From positions 1 to 15,745 of the forward strand of contig JAFARW010000062.1 in the NCBI GenBank assembly GCA_019245275.1: a stretch of DNA of 15,745 bases, given 5' to 3'. The notes under the pieces are model-generated. The model saw only the letters and a list, made by a program, of their open reading frames with translations. It searched no databases and was not told the origin of the DNA. Below are positions 1 to 7,451 of this stretch, in pieces (the first letter of the stretch is position 1; the number at the start of each line of letters is the position of its first letter). Position numbers and translations under genes: made by a program. Source of the stretch: Vulcanimicrobiota bacterium. GTDB lineage: Bacteria; Vulcanimicrobiota; Vulcanimicrobiia; Vulcanimicrobiales; Vulcanimicrobiaceae.

Positions 1-237
1 AATGCTGTTCAACGCGATCGCGAGTCGCTCGAACGGAAATTGCCGCTCGGTTTCAAACGAGATTACCTGTCCCGTCGCGTGAACGCCGGAATCCGTGCGG
101 CCGGCGGCACTGATCCGCACGCGCTGATCGAAAAGCTGCGCGAGCGCCCGCTCCAGCTCGAGTGCCACCGTGCGTACCTGCGGCTGCAATTGAAATCCGG
201 CAAAATCGGTGCCGTCGTACTCGACGACGGCGCGAAT
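1..237 (-). CDS. truA: tRNA pseudouridine synthase A, 5' part (runs off left edge)
   Basis: TruA converts uridine to pseudouridine at positions 38-40 in the anticodon arm of tRNAs. Translating the minus strand gives the family's N-terminal signature: EYDGTDFAGFQ close to the start, then GRTDSGVHATGQV, which contains the catalytic aspartate. About 79 codons are visible and the rest lies beyond the left edge. It follows lysS by about 20 nt, so it is probably the next gene of the operon. The start is odd: the in-frame stop TGA is at 291-289, and between it and the conserved EYDG motif there is no ATG, GTG, TTG or CTG. The candidates are ATT at 237, or ACG at 243 or 240. The first standard start is a TTG at 189, which would remove the conserved EYDG motif. 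The identity is secure, but the start is unresolved and could reflect a rare start codon or a base error. Confidence 0.85.
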   Translation of the reverse strand, partial: MRAVVEYDGTDFAGFQLQPQVRTVALELERALAQLFDQRVRISAAGRTDSGVHATGQVISFETERQFPFERLAIALNSI

Positions 238-256
238 CGTCGTCGGGGCCGTTCGG

Positions 257-1714
257 CTATCCGTGCTGGCGCTGGAGTGGGAAGAGGATCACGTCGCGGA
301 CCGATGCGCTGTTCGTCAACAGCATGATGAGGCGATCGATACCGATGCCGATGCCGGCGGTCGGCGGCATGCCGTACTCGAGTGCATGAACGTAGTCCCA
401 ATCCGGCTCGGGAATTTCTTCATCGCCGCCGGCCCGCTGCGCCGCCTGGGCTTCAAAGCGCGCCCGCTGATCGTCCGGATCGTTGAGCTCCGAGAATGCA
501 TTTGAAATCTCCATGTTCTTGATGAAGAGTTCATAGCGTTCGACTAAATCTGAATCGCCGGGCTTGCGCTTTGCAAATGGTGAGATGATCGCGGGATACT
601 CCATGACGAACGTCGGCGCGATCAAGTGGGGCTCGACGACTTTTTCGAAAATTTTATCCAACGCATGACCGTGCGACGGTGACTCGGGCAGCTGCAAGTC
701 TTTCAAAATTTGTGCGGCGCCTTTCGCATCGAATAATTGCTCGCGATGCAAACTGCCGTACTGCTGCATCGCATCGAGATAGCCGATTTTTGCAAATGGC
801 CGCCGGAATGAAATTCCTCGATCGCCGACTTCGAGCTCATCCTTGCCGCCGGTAACGACCGAGACCAGATGCGCGTACATCGATTCGTCGAACTCGCGCA
901 TGTCGTCGAGCGCCCAGTAGGCGCAGTACGCCTCGAGCATCGTGAATTCGGGGTTGTGCGTCGTGTCGATGCCTTCGTTGCGAAAGATCCGTCCGATCTC
1001 GTACACGCGCTCCAGACCGCCGACAATCAACCGCTTTAAGTTCAATTCCGTCGCGATTCGGAGTTGCATCGTCTGGTCGAGCGCGTTGCAGTGCGTCTCG
1101 AACGGTCGCGCCGCGGCACCGCCGGCGAGATGCAACAACGTCGGCGTTTCGACTTCGAGGAAGCCGTGCTCGTCGTAAAACCGGCGAATTTCCGAGACGA
1201 TTCGACTGCGCGCGATGAAGACGTCGCGCACATCGGGATTAGCAATCAGATCGACGTAACGTTGGCGATAGCGTTTCTCAACATCGACGAGCCCATGCCA
1301 CTTATCGGGCAAGGGTGCAAACGCTTTACCGAGTACCGTAAAACGCTCGACGTGCAAGGTCGGCTCGCCCATCTTGCTGCGGAACATATAGCCTTCAACG
1401 CCGGCGAAATCGCCCCGATCGAGATCCTCCCAATCCGCGAAAAGTTCGTCACCGACTTCGTCCTTGCGGATGTAGAGTTGAATTTGGCCGCTGCGATCGT
1501 GCAGATCGACGAAGAGCGTCTTCCCGGTTGCGCGTTTCGACATGATCCGTCCCGCTAATCGATAGCGAGCGCCTTCGTCCCACTTCTCCCGCAGCTCGGC
1601 AGCGCGCGCGTTGACATCGTAGCGCGTCTGCGCGAACGGATCGCGGCCGCGCGAACGCAAAGCGGCCAGATTTGTGCGTCTGGCCGCTACGAGGGCTGCT
1701 TCGCTCTTACGCAT
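257..1714 (-). CDS. lysS: lysyl-tRNA synthetase, class II
   Basis: The enzyme charges tRNA(Lys) with lysine in the cytoplasm, using ATP. The 485-residue product is close to the usual bacterial length and looks complete. An N-terminal OB-fold anticodon-binding domain occupies roughly residues 50-130 (ending near GEPTLHVERFTVL). The class II catalytic domain follows, with motif 1 around 170-195 (EIRRFYDEHGFLEVETPTL), motif 2 around 243-262 (RIFRNEGIDTTHNPEFTMLE) and motif 3 around 453-465 (AGIGIGIDRLIML). The ATG at 1714 is preceded by only a poor Shine-Dalgarno sequence. The gene lies 20 nt after greA, and the greA-lysS order is common in bacteria. The first 45 residues are a basic, helical extension typical of bacterial LysRS. 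No missing motif was noticed. Confidence 0.97.
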   Translation of the reverse strand: MRKSEAALVAARRTNLAALRSRGRDPFAQTRYDVNARAAELREKWDEGARYRLAGRIMSKRATGKTLFVDLHDRSGQIQLYIRKDEVGDELFADWEDLDRGDFAGVEGYMFRSKMGEPTLHVERFTVLGKAFAPLPDKWHGLVDVEKRYRQRYVDLIANPDVRDVFIARSRIVSEIRRFYDEHGFLEVETPTLLHLAGGAAARPFETHCNALDQTMQLRIATELNLKRLIVGGLERVYEIGRIFRNEGIDTTHNPEFTMLEAYCAYWALDDMREFDESMYAHLVSVVTGGKDELEVGDRGISFRRPFAKIGYLDAMQQYGSLHREQLFDAKGAAQILKDLQLPESPSHGHALDKIFEKVVEPHLIAPTFVMEYPAIISPFAKRKPGDSDLVERYELFIKNMEISNAFSELNDPDDQRARFEAQAAQRAGGDEEIPEPDWDYVHALEYGMPPTAGIGIGIDRLIMLLTNSASVRDVILFPLQRQHG

Positions 1715-1734
1715 CTAAAGGCGTAGCGTACAGC

Positions 1735-2244
1735 TTAGGACGCCTTGCGAGCAGCCTTCTTGGTAACGCGCGTGCGAATCGACTCGATTTTGTATTGCGT
1801 GACACCGCGCGGCGTGTTCACATCGATCGTCTCGCCCTTCTTGCGGCCGAGCAACGCTCTTCCGAGCGGCGACTCATTCGAAAGACGGCGGTTGGGCGGA
1901 TCGGATTCCGCCGACCCGACGATGGTGAACTCGTGAGCATCTCCGCTCGAGATATCCTTGACCTTGACGGTTGAGCCGAGATGGATTTCCGTCGAGGAGT
2001 ACTCGGACTCGTCGATGATATGAGCGTTGCGGATCATCTGCTCGAGGCGCATGATGCGGCCCTCGACGAACGCCTGTTCTTGCTTGGCGTTCTCATACTC
2101 CGCGTTTTCGCTGATGTCGCCGAATTCTTTGGCCTGGCGGATCCGGTCGTTGACCTCCTTGCGGTGGACGGTCTTCAGCTCGTCAAGCTCCTGCTCGAGC
2201 TTCGCAAGCCCGTCGGCGGTCAGGACGATCTCTTTCTCGTTCAA
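1735..2244 (-). CDS. greA: transcription elongation factor GreA
   Basis: GreA enters the RNA polymerase secondary channel and stimulates cleavage of backtracked transcripts. The N-terminal coiled coil (residues about 2-75) carries the acidic tip motif GDISENAEYENA, where Asp43 and Glu46 match the catalytic acidic pair of E. coli GreA. The C-terminal FKBP-like domain is recognised by STVKVKDI, ESPLGRALLGRKKGE and VNTPRGVTQYKI. A TTG start at 2244 is chosen because GAGGGG (2255-2250) sits 5 nt upstream and the protein then begins NEKEIVLTADGLAKL, as homologues do. Upstream codons in frame lack homology and overlap the permease. The product is 169 residues, slightly longer than the usual ~158 because of a basic tail (TRVTKKAARKAS). 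It lies 34 nt after the permease and 20 nt before lysS. Confidence 0.95.
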   Translation of the reverse strand: MNEKEIVLTADGLAKLEQELDELKTVHRKEVNDRIRQAKEFGDISENAEYENAKQEQAFVEGRIMRLEQMIRNAHIIDESEYSSTEIHLGSTVKVKDISSGDAHEFTIVGSAESDPPNRRLSNESPLGRALLGRKKGETIDVNTPRGVTQYKIESIRTRVTKKAARKAS

Positions 2245-2271
2245 ATGAACCCCTCGGACATCTACAAGTAA

Positions 2272-2289
2272 TGGCGCCCTAGGGCGCCA
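2272..2289. repeat. perfect 18-nt palindrome spanning the permease stop codon
   Basis: TGGCGCCCTAGGGCGCCA is a perfect inverted repeat that can form a GC-rich stem with a CTAG loop on either strand. The TAG stop of the APC permease (2281-2279) lies in its centre, and greA begins 27 nt further on. There is no U-run after the stem on either strand, so it is not a standard intrinsic terminator. It could be an RNA-processing or pausing hairpin that separates permease and greA expression, or a protein-binding site. The structure is seen directly; the function is unknown. Confidence 0.6.
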
Positions 2290-3661
2290 AGGGCGGTTGG
2301 TTCCGTATCCCCTGAAGGCCCGCCTGCTGACGCCCGAGACGCACAAGCAGCGCAAACGGGATGCCCAGCGCAATGCCTACGAGCGCGTATGCCCGCAACA
2401 CGGGGTCTTCAAAACGGATCGTGGCCGCCAGTACAACGCACAGTGCGACCAAACCGACGCCCGGCACGATCACGCCGGCGATACGCTCGTGCGGCTGCTT
2501 CCAAAAGAGCCGCATGCTGGCCGCCGCGCTTCCGCAGAACAGCAGGCCCAAGAAAACGGATGATGCATTGAGGACGAGCGTTAGCGCTCTATTTGCGGTC
2601 GGCGAGAGACCGACGAGCAGCTCGCACGCCGTGACGAGCACAGCGATCCCGAAAAGCGACCAGAACGGCTCCGCGCGCCGGTCGAGCGTTCCGAAGAACG
2701 ATGGTAACGTACCGCTTCGCCCCATCGCAAAGACGCTGCGTGAGAGATACAGCAGCGTCGTCCATAACGCGCTGCATGTTGAAATCAAAACAGTCACGAT
2801 GATGACCACGCGCCAGACGTTTCCGCCCAAGCGCGTCGCCACATATGCCATCGCATCATCGGCGTGCGCCGCGAATCCCGTCGCGCCGCCCAAATGCAGA
2901 TACGCAATCATGCATCCGATCAAGATGACCGCCGTAACAAGCAATCCGGTGATGCCGCCGCGACCGGATTGCGATTGCTGGCCGCTGACCTCCTCGGAAG
3001 TCGATGCCGAAACTTCCCATCCATCGCTCATCCAGATGCCAAGCGCCATCGCATTGATGAATCCGAATGCGCCGACCGTTAACGGAGCCGCTGAAATGGA
3101 GGCAACGTGGCCCGCCGATGAACTCGGATGCAGTGCCGCCGCGACCGCGCTCACGCCAAGCACGAGCAGCTCAAGCAGCAGCAACACCGCGGTCACGAGC
3201 GCAGTCGGTCGCACACCGGCGTACAGAAGGACGGCGCTTCCAAGGATCCAGACTCCGCCGACAGCCGCATCCCAGAACGGATTTTGCGCGCGCGCGGGAT
3301 TGATCAGATCGAGCGTATAGATACCGGCCGGAATCGAAACCGCCATCGTCGCGAAGAAATTTGAAACGAGGAGCAGCCACGCGCCGTATGCGCCGACGCT
3401 GCGCCCGAAGGCCATCTCGATCCACGCATACGACGAGCCCGCGTTCGGTGCGTGAAGCGAAAGGCGCGAAAACCCCACCGCGATGCACAGCATGATGACA
3501 ACGAGCGCGAGCAGCGCGCTCGGCGCGAGCATCCCCGCGGCCGCCACCATCGGACCCATCGTCGAGGCGAGACTGTAAGCCGGCCCCATCGATGCCGATG
3601 AGAGCACCGAGATATCGAAAAATCCGAGAACCCGCGGCAAATGCCGCGTTTGTGGAATCAC
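2279..3661 (-). CDS. APC-superfamily amino acid permease
   Basis: This is an integral inner-membrane transporter of the amino acid-polyamine-organocation superfamily, probably proton- or exchange-driven. The substrate cannot be read from the sequence. About twelve hydrophobic segments are present. Family landmarks are the N-terminal unwound-helix region GPAYSLAST, the loop APNAGSSYAWIEMAFG after TM2, SDGWEVSASTSEEV around TM6 (usual form: GxE..a...EE), and the AMGRSGTLPSFF loop after TM8. The GTG at 3661 is preferred; it lies 5 nt after the upstream gene's TAA and gives VIPQTRHLPRVLGFFDI, with 460 residues. The open frame extends further upstream but that part is out-of-frame shadow of the preceding gene. 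No strong ribosome-binding site is visible, so translation may be coupled to the gene upstream. Tight linkage to the AAR-like/quinate-dehydrogenase-like pair may mean it moves a substrate or product of that pathway. Confidence 0.87.
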   Translation of the reverse strand: MIPQTRHLPRVLGFFDISVLSSASMGPAYSLASTMGPMVAAAGMLAPSALLALVVIMLCIAVGFSRLSLHAPNAGSSYAWIEMAFGRSVGAYGAWLLLVSNFFATMAVSIPAGIYTLDLINPARAQNPFWDAAVGGVWILGSAVLLYAGVRPTALVTAVLLLLELLVLGVSAVAAALHPSSSAGHVASISAAPLTVGAFGFINAMALGIWMSDGWEVSASTSEEVSGQQSQSGRGGITGLLVTAVILIGCMIAYLHLGGATGFAAHADDAMAYVATRLGGNVWRVVIIVTVLISTCSALWTTLLYLSRSVFAMGRSGTLPSFFGTLDRRAEPFWSLFGIAVLVTACELLVGLSPTANRALTLVLNASSVFLGLLFCGSAAASMRLFWKQPHERIAGVIVPGVGLVALCVVLAATIRFEDPVLRAYALVGIALGIPFALLVRLGRQQAGLQGIRNQPPLAP

Positions 3662-3666
3662 GAGTG

Positions 3667-4581
3667 TTAGACGGTGGGTGACAGGGGCACGACGCGCGGA
3701 TGCAAAGCCAGCTCGCGCAGCAGTCGCTCGTAATCTTCGGCCGTGACCTCTTCCCACTTCTTGCCCAGAAGCGCCAGGAGCGCCGCCTCAAGCACATTCG
3801 TGCCGAACGATCGGCCGGCAAAATCGGGCGTCGTCGTAACGAGCGTGCGCACTCCGCGCTTTCGCAGCTCTTCCACATCGGACGCGGTGACGGTGTTTGT
3901 CAAAACGAGCTTTCCATCGAGTCGGTCCGGCATGAACTGCCGCATGAAGTGAAAGTCGCCCGCGATGATTTCCGCTTCCTCGTAATACTGAGGATACTTT
4001 GGCTGCGGCGGCCGATCTTGTTTTGAACCGGTCGGATAGAAAAATTGGAACGGCAACTTGCACGCATCCGGCAGATACCGCTCGGCGAGTTTCTCAAATT
4101 CTTCGAGCCCGCGCACCGGCTTATCGAGATCAAGCGCAAAGATAAAATCGCCGAAGAGCACGTCGGCCCCCGCGTCGACGAGCGCCTGCGCCATGCCAAA
4201 GCGATCGAGTGCGCTAACCATCAGGACTTTCCGCCCGTGCAAGTCGACGTGGAGATCTTCTTGTAAGAAGGTGACCGCTTCGCGTTCGAGTGTATTCTTC
4301 AAGCCGCTGCCGTCGACGACCGGCGTTTTTTTGACCGATTGTAGCAGCCGCAAGCCATCGCGCAGTGCGTAGCGCTTAGTGCCGGCATATAAGTAGACGT
4401 CGATTCCGCCTAAGCCGATGGCATCGACCTTGCCATCGAGCTCGTGCAGTTTCTGGACCGCGACTTCGAGTTTGCCGTCCGTGCCGATCCGCGAGATATC
4501 GAATTGCTCGCCGAGTAGTTCCACTTCGGCACGATGATCGCGCGACGACGAGCCGAGCGAAACGGAGACAACCTTCTTCAT
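3667..4581 (-). CDS. 'quinate 5-dehydrogenase'-annotated family protein, function unproven
   Basis: The 304-residue product begins MKKVVSVSLGSSSRDH and contains LDGKVDAIGLGGIDVYLYAG, VVDGSGLKNTLER, HGRKVLMVSALDRFGM and DADVLFGDFIFAL-like stretches. I recall this pattern from a family that databases label quinate 5-dehydrogenase, but I cannot confirm any biochemical support for the label. The segment around residues 135-165 looks like a Rossmann-type strand-turn-helix without a textbook GxGxxG motif. Apart from lacking a signal peptide or membrane segment it has no obvious localisation cue, so it is probably cytoplasmic. Its ATG overlaps the stop of the AAR-like gene by 4 nt (ATGA), arguing for translational coupling and a shared pathway or complex. 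No shikimate-pathway gene (aroE, aroD, qutE-like) is nearby, which weakens the quinate reading. Family membership is moderately sure; the function is not known. Confidence 0.6.
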   Translation of the reverse strand: MKKVVSVSLGSSSRDHRAEVELLGEQFDISRIGTDGKLEVAVQKLHELDGKVDAIGLGGIDVYLYAGTKRYALRDGLRLLQSVKKTPVVDGSGLKNTLEREAVTFLQEDLHVDLHGRKVLMVSALDRFGMAQALVDAGADVLFGDFIFALDLDKPVRGLEEFEKLAERYLPDACKLPFQFFYPTGSKQDRPPQPKYPQYYEEAEIIAGDFHFMRQFMPDRLDGKLVLTNTVTASDVEELRKRGVRTLVTTTPDFAGRSFGTNVLEAALLALLGKKWEEVTAEDYERLLRELALHPRVVPLSPTV

Positions 4582-5720
4582 TTCAGCAGCATCTCGTTAC
4601 CGACGCTGTCACCCTGAGCTTGTCGAAGGGCCGCGGCACGGCGCGTCGCTTCGAGCGTTTCGGGTGTGATCGCTGCATCGAATGCGCGCATGTCCGCAAG
4701 CGTGAAGCCGCAGCGCGCGGCCATTTGGTCGATCTCAATCACTCGATTCAAGTCGATGCCGCGGCCGAGCGTGAACGGCTCGCAACGATTCTCAAGCGCG
4801 AGAACCATCGTTTCGGACATGCACGCCAGCGCGGTTCGCGCCGGCAAGCCGAGGTCGAACTCCGTTCCCGGTTCGCGCACGCGCTCGAAGCGCGGGTTAC
4901 CGGGGACGAGCATGTTGCCGCCCTCAATCACGAGAACGTCGGGCCGCTCCTGTGCGACGCGGCGGCTAACATCGTGCGGCAGTGAAAGCTCGCACACAAC
5001 GGCACCGGTTTGCAAATCATCCGGTTCGATCACATCTTGCGTGGAAGTCGTTGCGGTCAAGATTAGCTGCGCTTGACCCACCACTGCCGAGAGATCGACC
5101 GAGTACGATGATTCGCACGGCAGCTGATCTTTGATCGATTCATGGAATTTGCGCAGGCGTGTCGCATTACGCGCAACGAGAATCAGTCGCTTGACGCGCG
5201 GCGCGATCAGGTGCACGCAGGCGGAACCGATCGAGCCGGTGGCGCCGACGACGACCGCCGTCGCAGCCTGGGAGTCGATGCCCATCTCCGCTGCGCCACG
5301 AAAGAGCGACTGAATGCCGGCTGCAATCGTTAGTGAGTTTCCCGTCGTGACCGGAATCGGCGAGCGTTCGTTGACCGTGATTCCAGCGTCGCCGACAACT
5401 CCGGTGAATGCGCCTAATCCGGCGACGTCTGCGCCAAGCTCGGCGCCGATGTTGATCGCGCGAAGGATCCGCTCGTAGACCTCTTCTCGCGGGAAATCGA
5501 TCATCTGTTCCGGCATCAATGGCGCCGCAACGAACCAGCCCTCCGTTTCGCGACCGTCCGGCGTGCGAACGCCCGTTACATGCACGGCCGCGTACGCCGG
5601 CATCCACTCGAGGATCTTGCGGATAATCGGCTCGCCTTTGCCTTTCGCGCCCGGCTCGTAACGATGCACGTCGTCGAGTGAAGTCGGATGAATGACAAAG
5701 CAAAACTTGCGGGTCTGCAC
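4578..5720 (-). CDS. acyl-ACP reductase (AAR)-like, aldehyde-forming oxidoreductase homologue
   Basis: The product resembles cyanobacterial long-chain acyl-[acyl-carrier-protein] reductase, which reduces acyl-ACP or acyl-CoA to a fatty aldehyde with NADPH. Matching landmarks in order are GLGAFTGVV (101-109), VTTGNSLT (124-131), the nucleotide-binding motif VVVGATGSIGSA (156-167), LVARNATRL (181-189), LVIEGGNMLVPG (263-274), and ACMSETMVLALE (299-310). In the last, Cys300 aligns with the acyl-thioester-forming cysteine of the Synechococcus enzyme (ACFAEAMLLEFE). GRGIDLNRVIEI near 319-330 also matches. At 380 residues it is about 40 longer than the cyanobacterial protein. The start is GTG at 5720, with AAGGAA (5728-5723) just upstream, overlapping the SRPBCC stop by 1 nt. 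The last ~15 residues (RQAQGDSVGNE) are encoded by a dispersed repeat. Family shikimate-dehydrogenase-like annotation is an alternative label. Homology is sure; the substrate is inferred. Confidence 0.82.
   Translation of the reverse strand: MQTRKFCFVIHPTSLDDVHRYEPGAKGKGEPIIRKILEWMPAYAAVHVTGVRTPDGRETEGWFVAAPLMPEQMIDFPREEVYERILRAINIGAELGADVAGLGAFTGVVGDAGITVNERSPIPVTTGNSLTIAAGIQSLFRGAAEMGIDSQAATAVVVGATGSIGSACVHLIAPRVKRLILVARNATRLRKFHESIKDQLPCESSYSVDLSAVVGQAQLILTATTSTQDVIEPDDLQTGAVVCELSLPHDVSRRVAQERPDVLVIEGGNMLVPGNPRFERVREPGTEFDLGLPARTALACMSETMVLALENRCEPFTLGRGIDLNRVIEIDQMAARCGFTLADMRAFDAAITPETLEATRRAAALRQAQGDSVGNEMLLK
4606..4630. repeat. REP-like dispersed repeat, single copy inside a gene end
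   Basis: CTGTCACCCTGAGCTTGTCG followed by AAGGG lies within the 3' end of the AAR-like gene, on its opposite strand. Twenty bases match, with one change, the left arm of the inverted repeat at 15604-15670. The minus-strand reading encodes the RQAQGDS tail of the AAR-like protein. I recall the same short sequence scattered through many bacterial genomes as a REP-like element. The pairing with the right-end copy is seen directly; mobility is inferred. Confidence 0.7.
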
Positions 5721-6157
5721 TATTCCTTTTCCGCTTCGTCCTTGAGCGCGCGCAGCATCATCTCGCTATTCTCCTGCACTTTACGCTGCAGCGTCGGGCC
5801 GATCAGCTCCGCGAGCGTTGGCACACCGAAATCGTAGTCCACGCCAAGCACGACGTGCGTCTTGCCGTCACGTTCGGCAAACGTCCATGACCCTTCGAAC
5901 TTATCGAGGTCGCCTTCGAGCAGTTTGTAGTCGATCCGCGGCGTTTCGTCGTCGAAGCGATCCTCTTCCGTCCACTCAATCGGCGCCTCCTCGACAAGCG
6001 ACTTCCAGCGAGTGATCACGCGATCCGAATGCCGCTCGAGGACTTCAACCGACTCGACATCCGGCATGAATTCGGGAAAACGCTCCTGCTCTTTCGCGAG
6101 TTCGTAGACGGCTTTGGCGGGCGCGGCAACTTCAATCGACGTTTCAACATATGGCAT
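5720..6157 (-). CDS. SRPBCC (START/Bet v1-like) family protein, COQ10/cyclase-type
   Basis: A 145-residue SRPBCC-fold protein, a helix-grip fold that binds hydrophobic ligands. The opening MPYVETSIEVAAPAKAVYEL is the typical first strand and helix of the COQ10/polyketide-cyclase branch. It is followed by FPEFMPDVESVEVLER, WTEEDRFDDETPRIDYKLLE and the long C-terminal helix AELIGPTLQRKVQENSEMML that closes the pocket. No signal peptide or membrane segment is visible. It starts 13 nt after the aminotransferase and its TAG overlaps the GTG of the AAR-like gene by one base. Position directly before a putative acyl reductase suggests binding or handing over a lipid-like ligand, but that is inference. 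The family also includes quinone-binding chaperones and cyclases, so the role cannot be fixed from sequence. Confidence 0.85.
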   Translation of the reverse strand: MPYVETSIEVAAPAKAVYELAKEQERFPEFMPDVESVEVLERHSDRVITRWKSLVEEAPIEWTEEDRFDDETPRIDYKLLEGDLDKFEGSWTFAERDGKTHVVLGVDYDFGVPTLAELIGPTLQRKVQENSEMMLRALKDEAEKE

Positions 6158-6170
6158 CGATCAAGCGCTT

Positions 6171-7451
6171 CTAGAGAGATCCAAGTTTGGCGTAAGCCGT
6201 CGCAAGCCCGGCGCGCAGCGCTGCAAGCGCGCGTTCCACCTCCTCAGCGGTCACGATTAACGGCGGTTCGAGACGAATGACGCGCTGAAGATTAAGAGTC
6301 CAAGCCGCGGTGACGCCCATTTTGAGCATCTCCGGGATAATCGAGCCGCCGTATCCCTCGTTCGTCAGTTCAACGCCGACCAGCAGGCCGAGACCACGTG
6401 CATCTGCGATCAGGGCCGGATATTCGGTGGCAAGTGCACGCGCGCCGGCAAGCAATTGCGCACCGCGTTCGCGCGCATTGCGCACGAGATCTTCTTCTTC
6501 TAGAACTTCAAGCGCGGCGATCACTGCCGCGCAGGCGATCTCGCTTCCGCCGAACGTCGAGGTATGCATCAACGGCGCTTGTGCGTACGCCGCGTTCCAG
6601 CAGCCGGCGCGCGCGATGTATGCCCCAACGGGCATGACGCCGCCCGAAAGACCTTTCGCAAGCGTCATTACGTCCGGCACAACGCCATCGCGATCGCATC
6701 CGAACCACATTCCGAGCCGGCCGAGACCCGTTTGCACCTCGTCTGCGATAAAAAGCGCGCCGCTCGCATCGCATGCATCGCGCACGGCACGCAAGTATCC
6801 CAGGGGCGGCACGATGACGCCGCCTTCTCCTTGGACCGGCTCAACGACGAACGCTGCGGCGTCGCTCAAAGCTTCCTTTAATACGCTCGAGTCGCCGTAC
6901 GGAACGTGCTCGATGCCGGCCAACAGCGGACGGTATTGATCGCGAAAGTATTCGCGACCGCTAGCACTCAGCGCGCCAAGTGTCTTACCGTGAAATGCAT
7001 TGTGCGTCGCGACGACTTTGTGCCGCTTCGTTGCTGCGCGCGCAAGTTTGATCGCGCCCTCGACCGCTTCGGCACCGCTGTTGCAAAAGAATGAGATTTC
7101 AAGATCGCCCGGCGCGCGCTCCGCGAGTTTGCGCGACGCCCGGCCGAGTACCGGATTGAACATCGTCTTCCCGGAGAGCGCCATCAAGTCGAGCTGAGCT
7201 TTGACCGCGGCGACGACTTTCGGATGGCGATGTCCGAGAGTGAAGACTCCGTAGCCTCCGGCAAAGTCGAGATACGCTTTGCCCTTTTGATCGTAAATCG
7301 TCGCGCCTTCCGCGCGCACCTCAACCGGTGAGCCCGAAACTTTCATCACGCGCGCGAGCGGCGGATTCACGTAACGACGGTAATCGTCGTACACTTCCGC
7401 ATACAGGTCGTCGGCCGATTTGACGGCCAGAACCGGGTCGGGCGAAATCAC
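6171..7451 (-). CDS. class III PLP-dependent aminotransferase (ornithine/putrescine aminotransferase-like)
   Basis: A fold-type I aminotransferase that typically moves an amino group between an omega-amino compound (ornithine, putrescine, GABA, beta-alanine or another amine) and a keto acid or aldehyde. With the GTG at 7451 it has 426 residues. Visible landmarks are YLDFAGGYGVFTLGH (60-74), the phosphate-binding FFCNSGAEAVEGAIKLAR (121-138), NAFHGKTLGALSAS (151-164), EPVQGEGGV (204-212), DEVQTGLGR (237-245) with the PLP-pairing Asp, and the Schiff-base lysine Lys266 in TLAKGLSGG. The GTG shares bases with the dusB stop (GTGA overlap); the open frame continues upstream, but only as shadow of dusB. 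The N-terminal YRRYVNPPLARVMKV resembles putrescine/acetylornithine-type enzymes. The exact substrate is unknown. No arginine or polyamine gene is nearby; the next genes encode SRPBCC and an aldehyde-forming reductase homologue. Confidence 0.9.
   Translation of the reverse strand: MISPDPVLAVKSADDLYAEVYDDYRRYVNPPLARVMKVSGSPVEVRAEGATIYDQKGKAYLDFAGGYGVFTLGHRHPKVVAAVKAQLDLMALSGKTMFNPVLGRASRKLAERAPGDLEISFFCNSGAEAVEGAIKLARAATKRHKVVATHNAFHGKTLGALSASGREYFRDQYRPLLAGIEHVPYGDSSVLKEALSDAAAFVVEPVQGEGGVIVPPLGYLRAVRDACDASGALFIADEVQTGLGRLGMWFGCDRDGVVPDVMTLAKGLSGGVMPVGAYIARAGCWNAAYAQAPLMHTSTFGGSEIACAAVIAALEVLEEEDLVRNARERGAQLLAGARALATEYPALIADARGLGLLVGVELTNEGYGGSIIPEMLKMGVTAAWTLNLQRVIRLEPPLIVTAEEVERALAALRAGLATAYAKLGSL

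Noticed and set aside
2361..3320. 319-codon plus-strand open frame opposite the APC permease
   Set aside because: It is antisense to a well-supported membrane protein and has only Ser/Thr/Pro-rich sequence without domains.
3667..4581. Assigning the protein to true quinate metabolism
   Set aside because: No other quinate or shikimate gene is nearby and no textbook dinucleotide-binding motif is visible; the database-style name alone is not evidence for the reaction.
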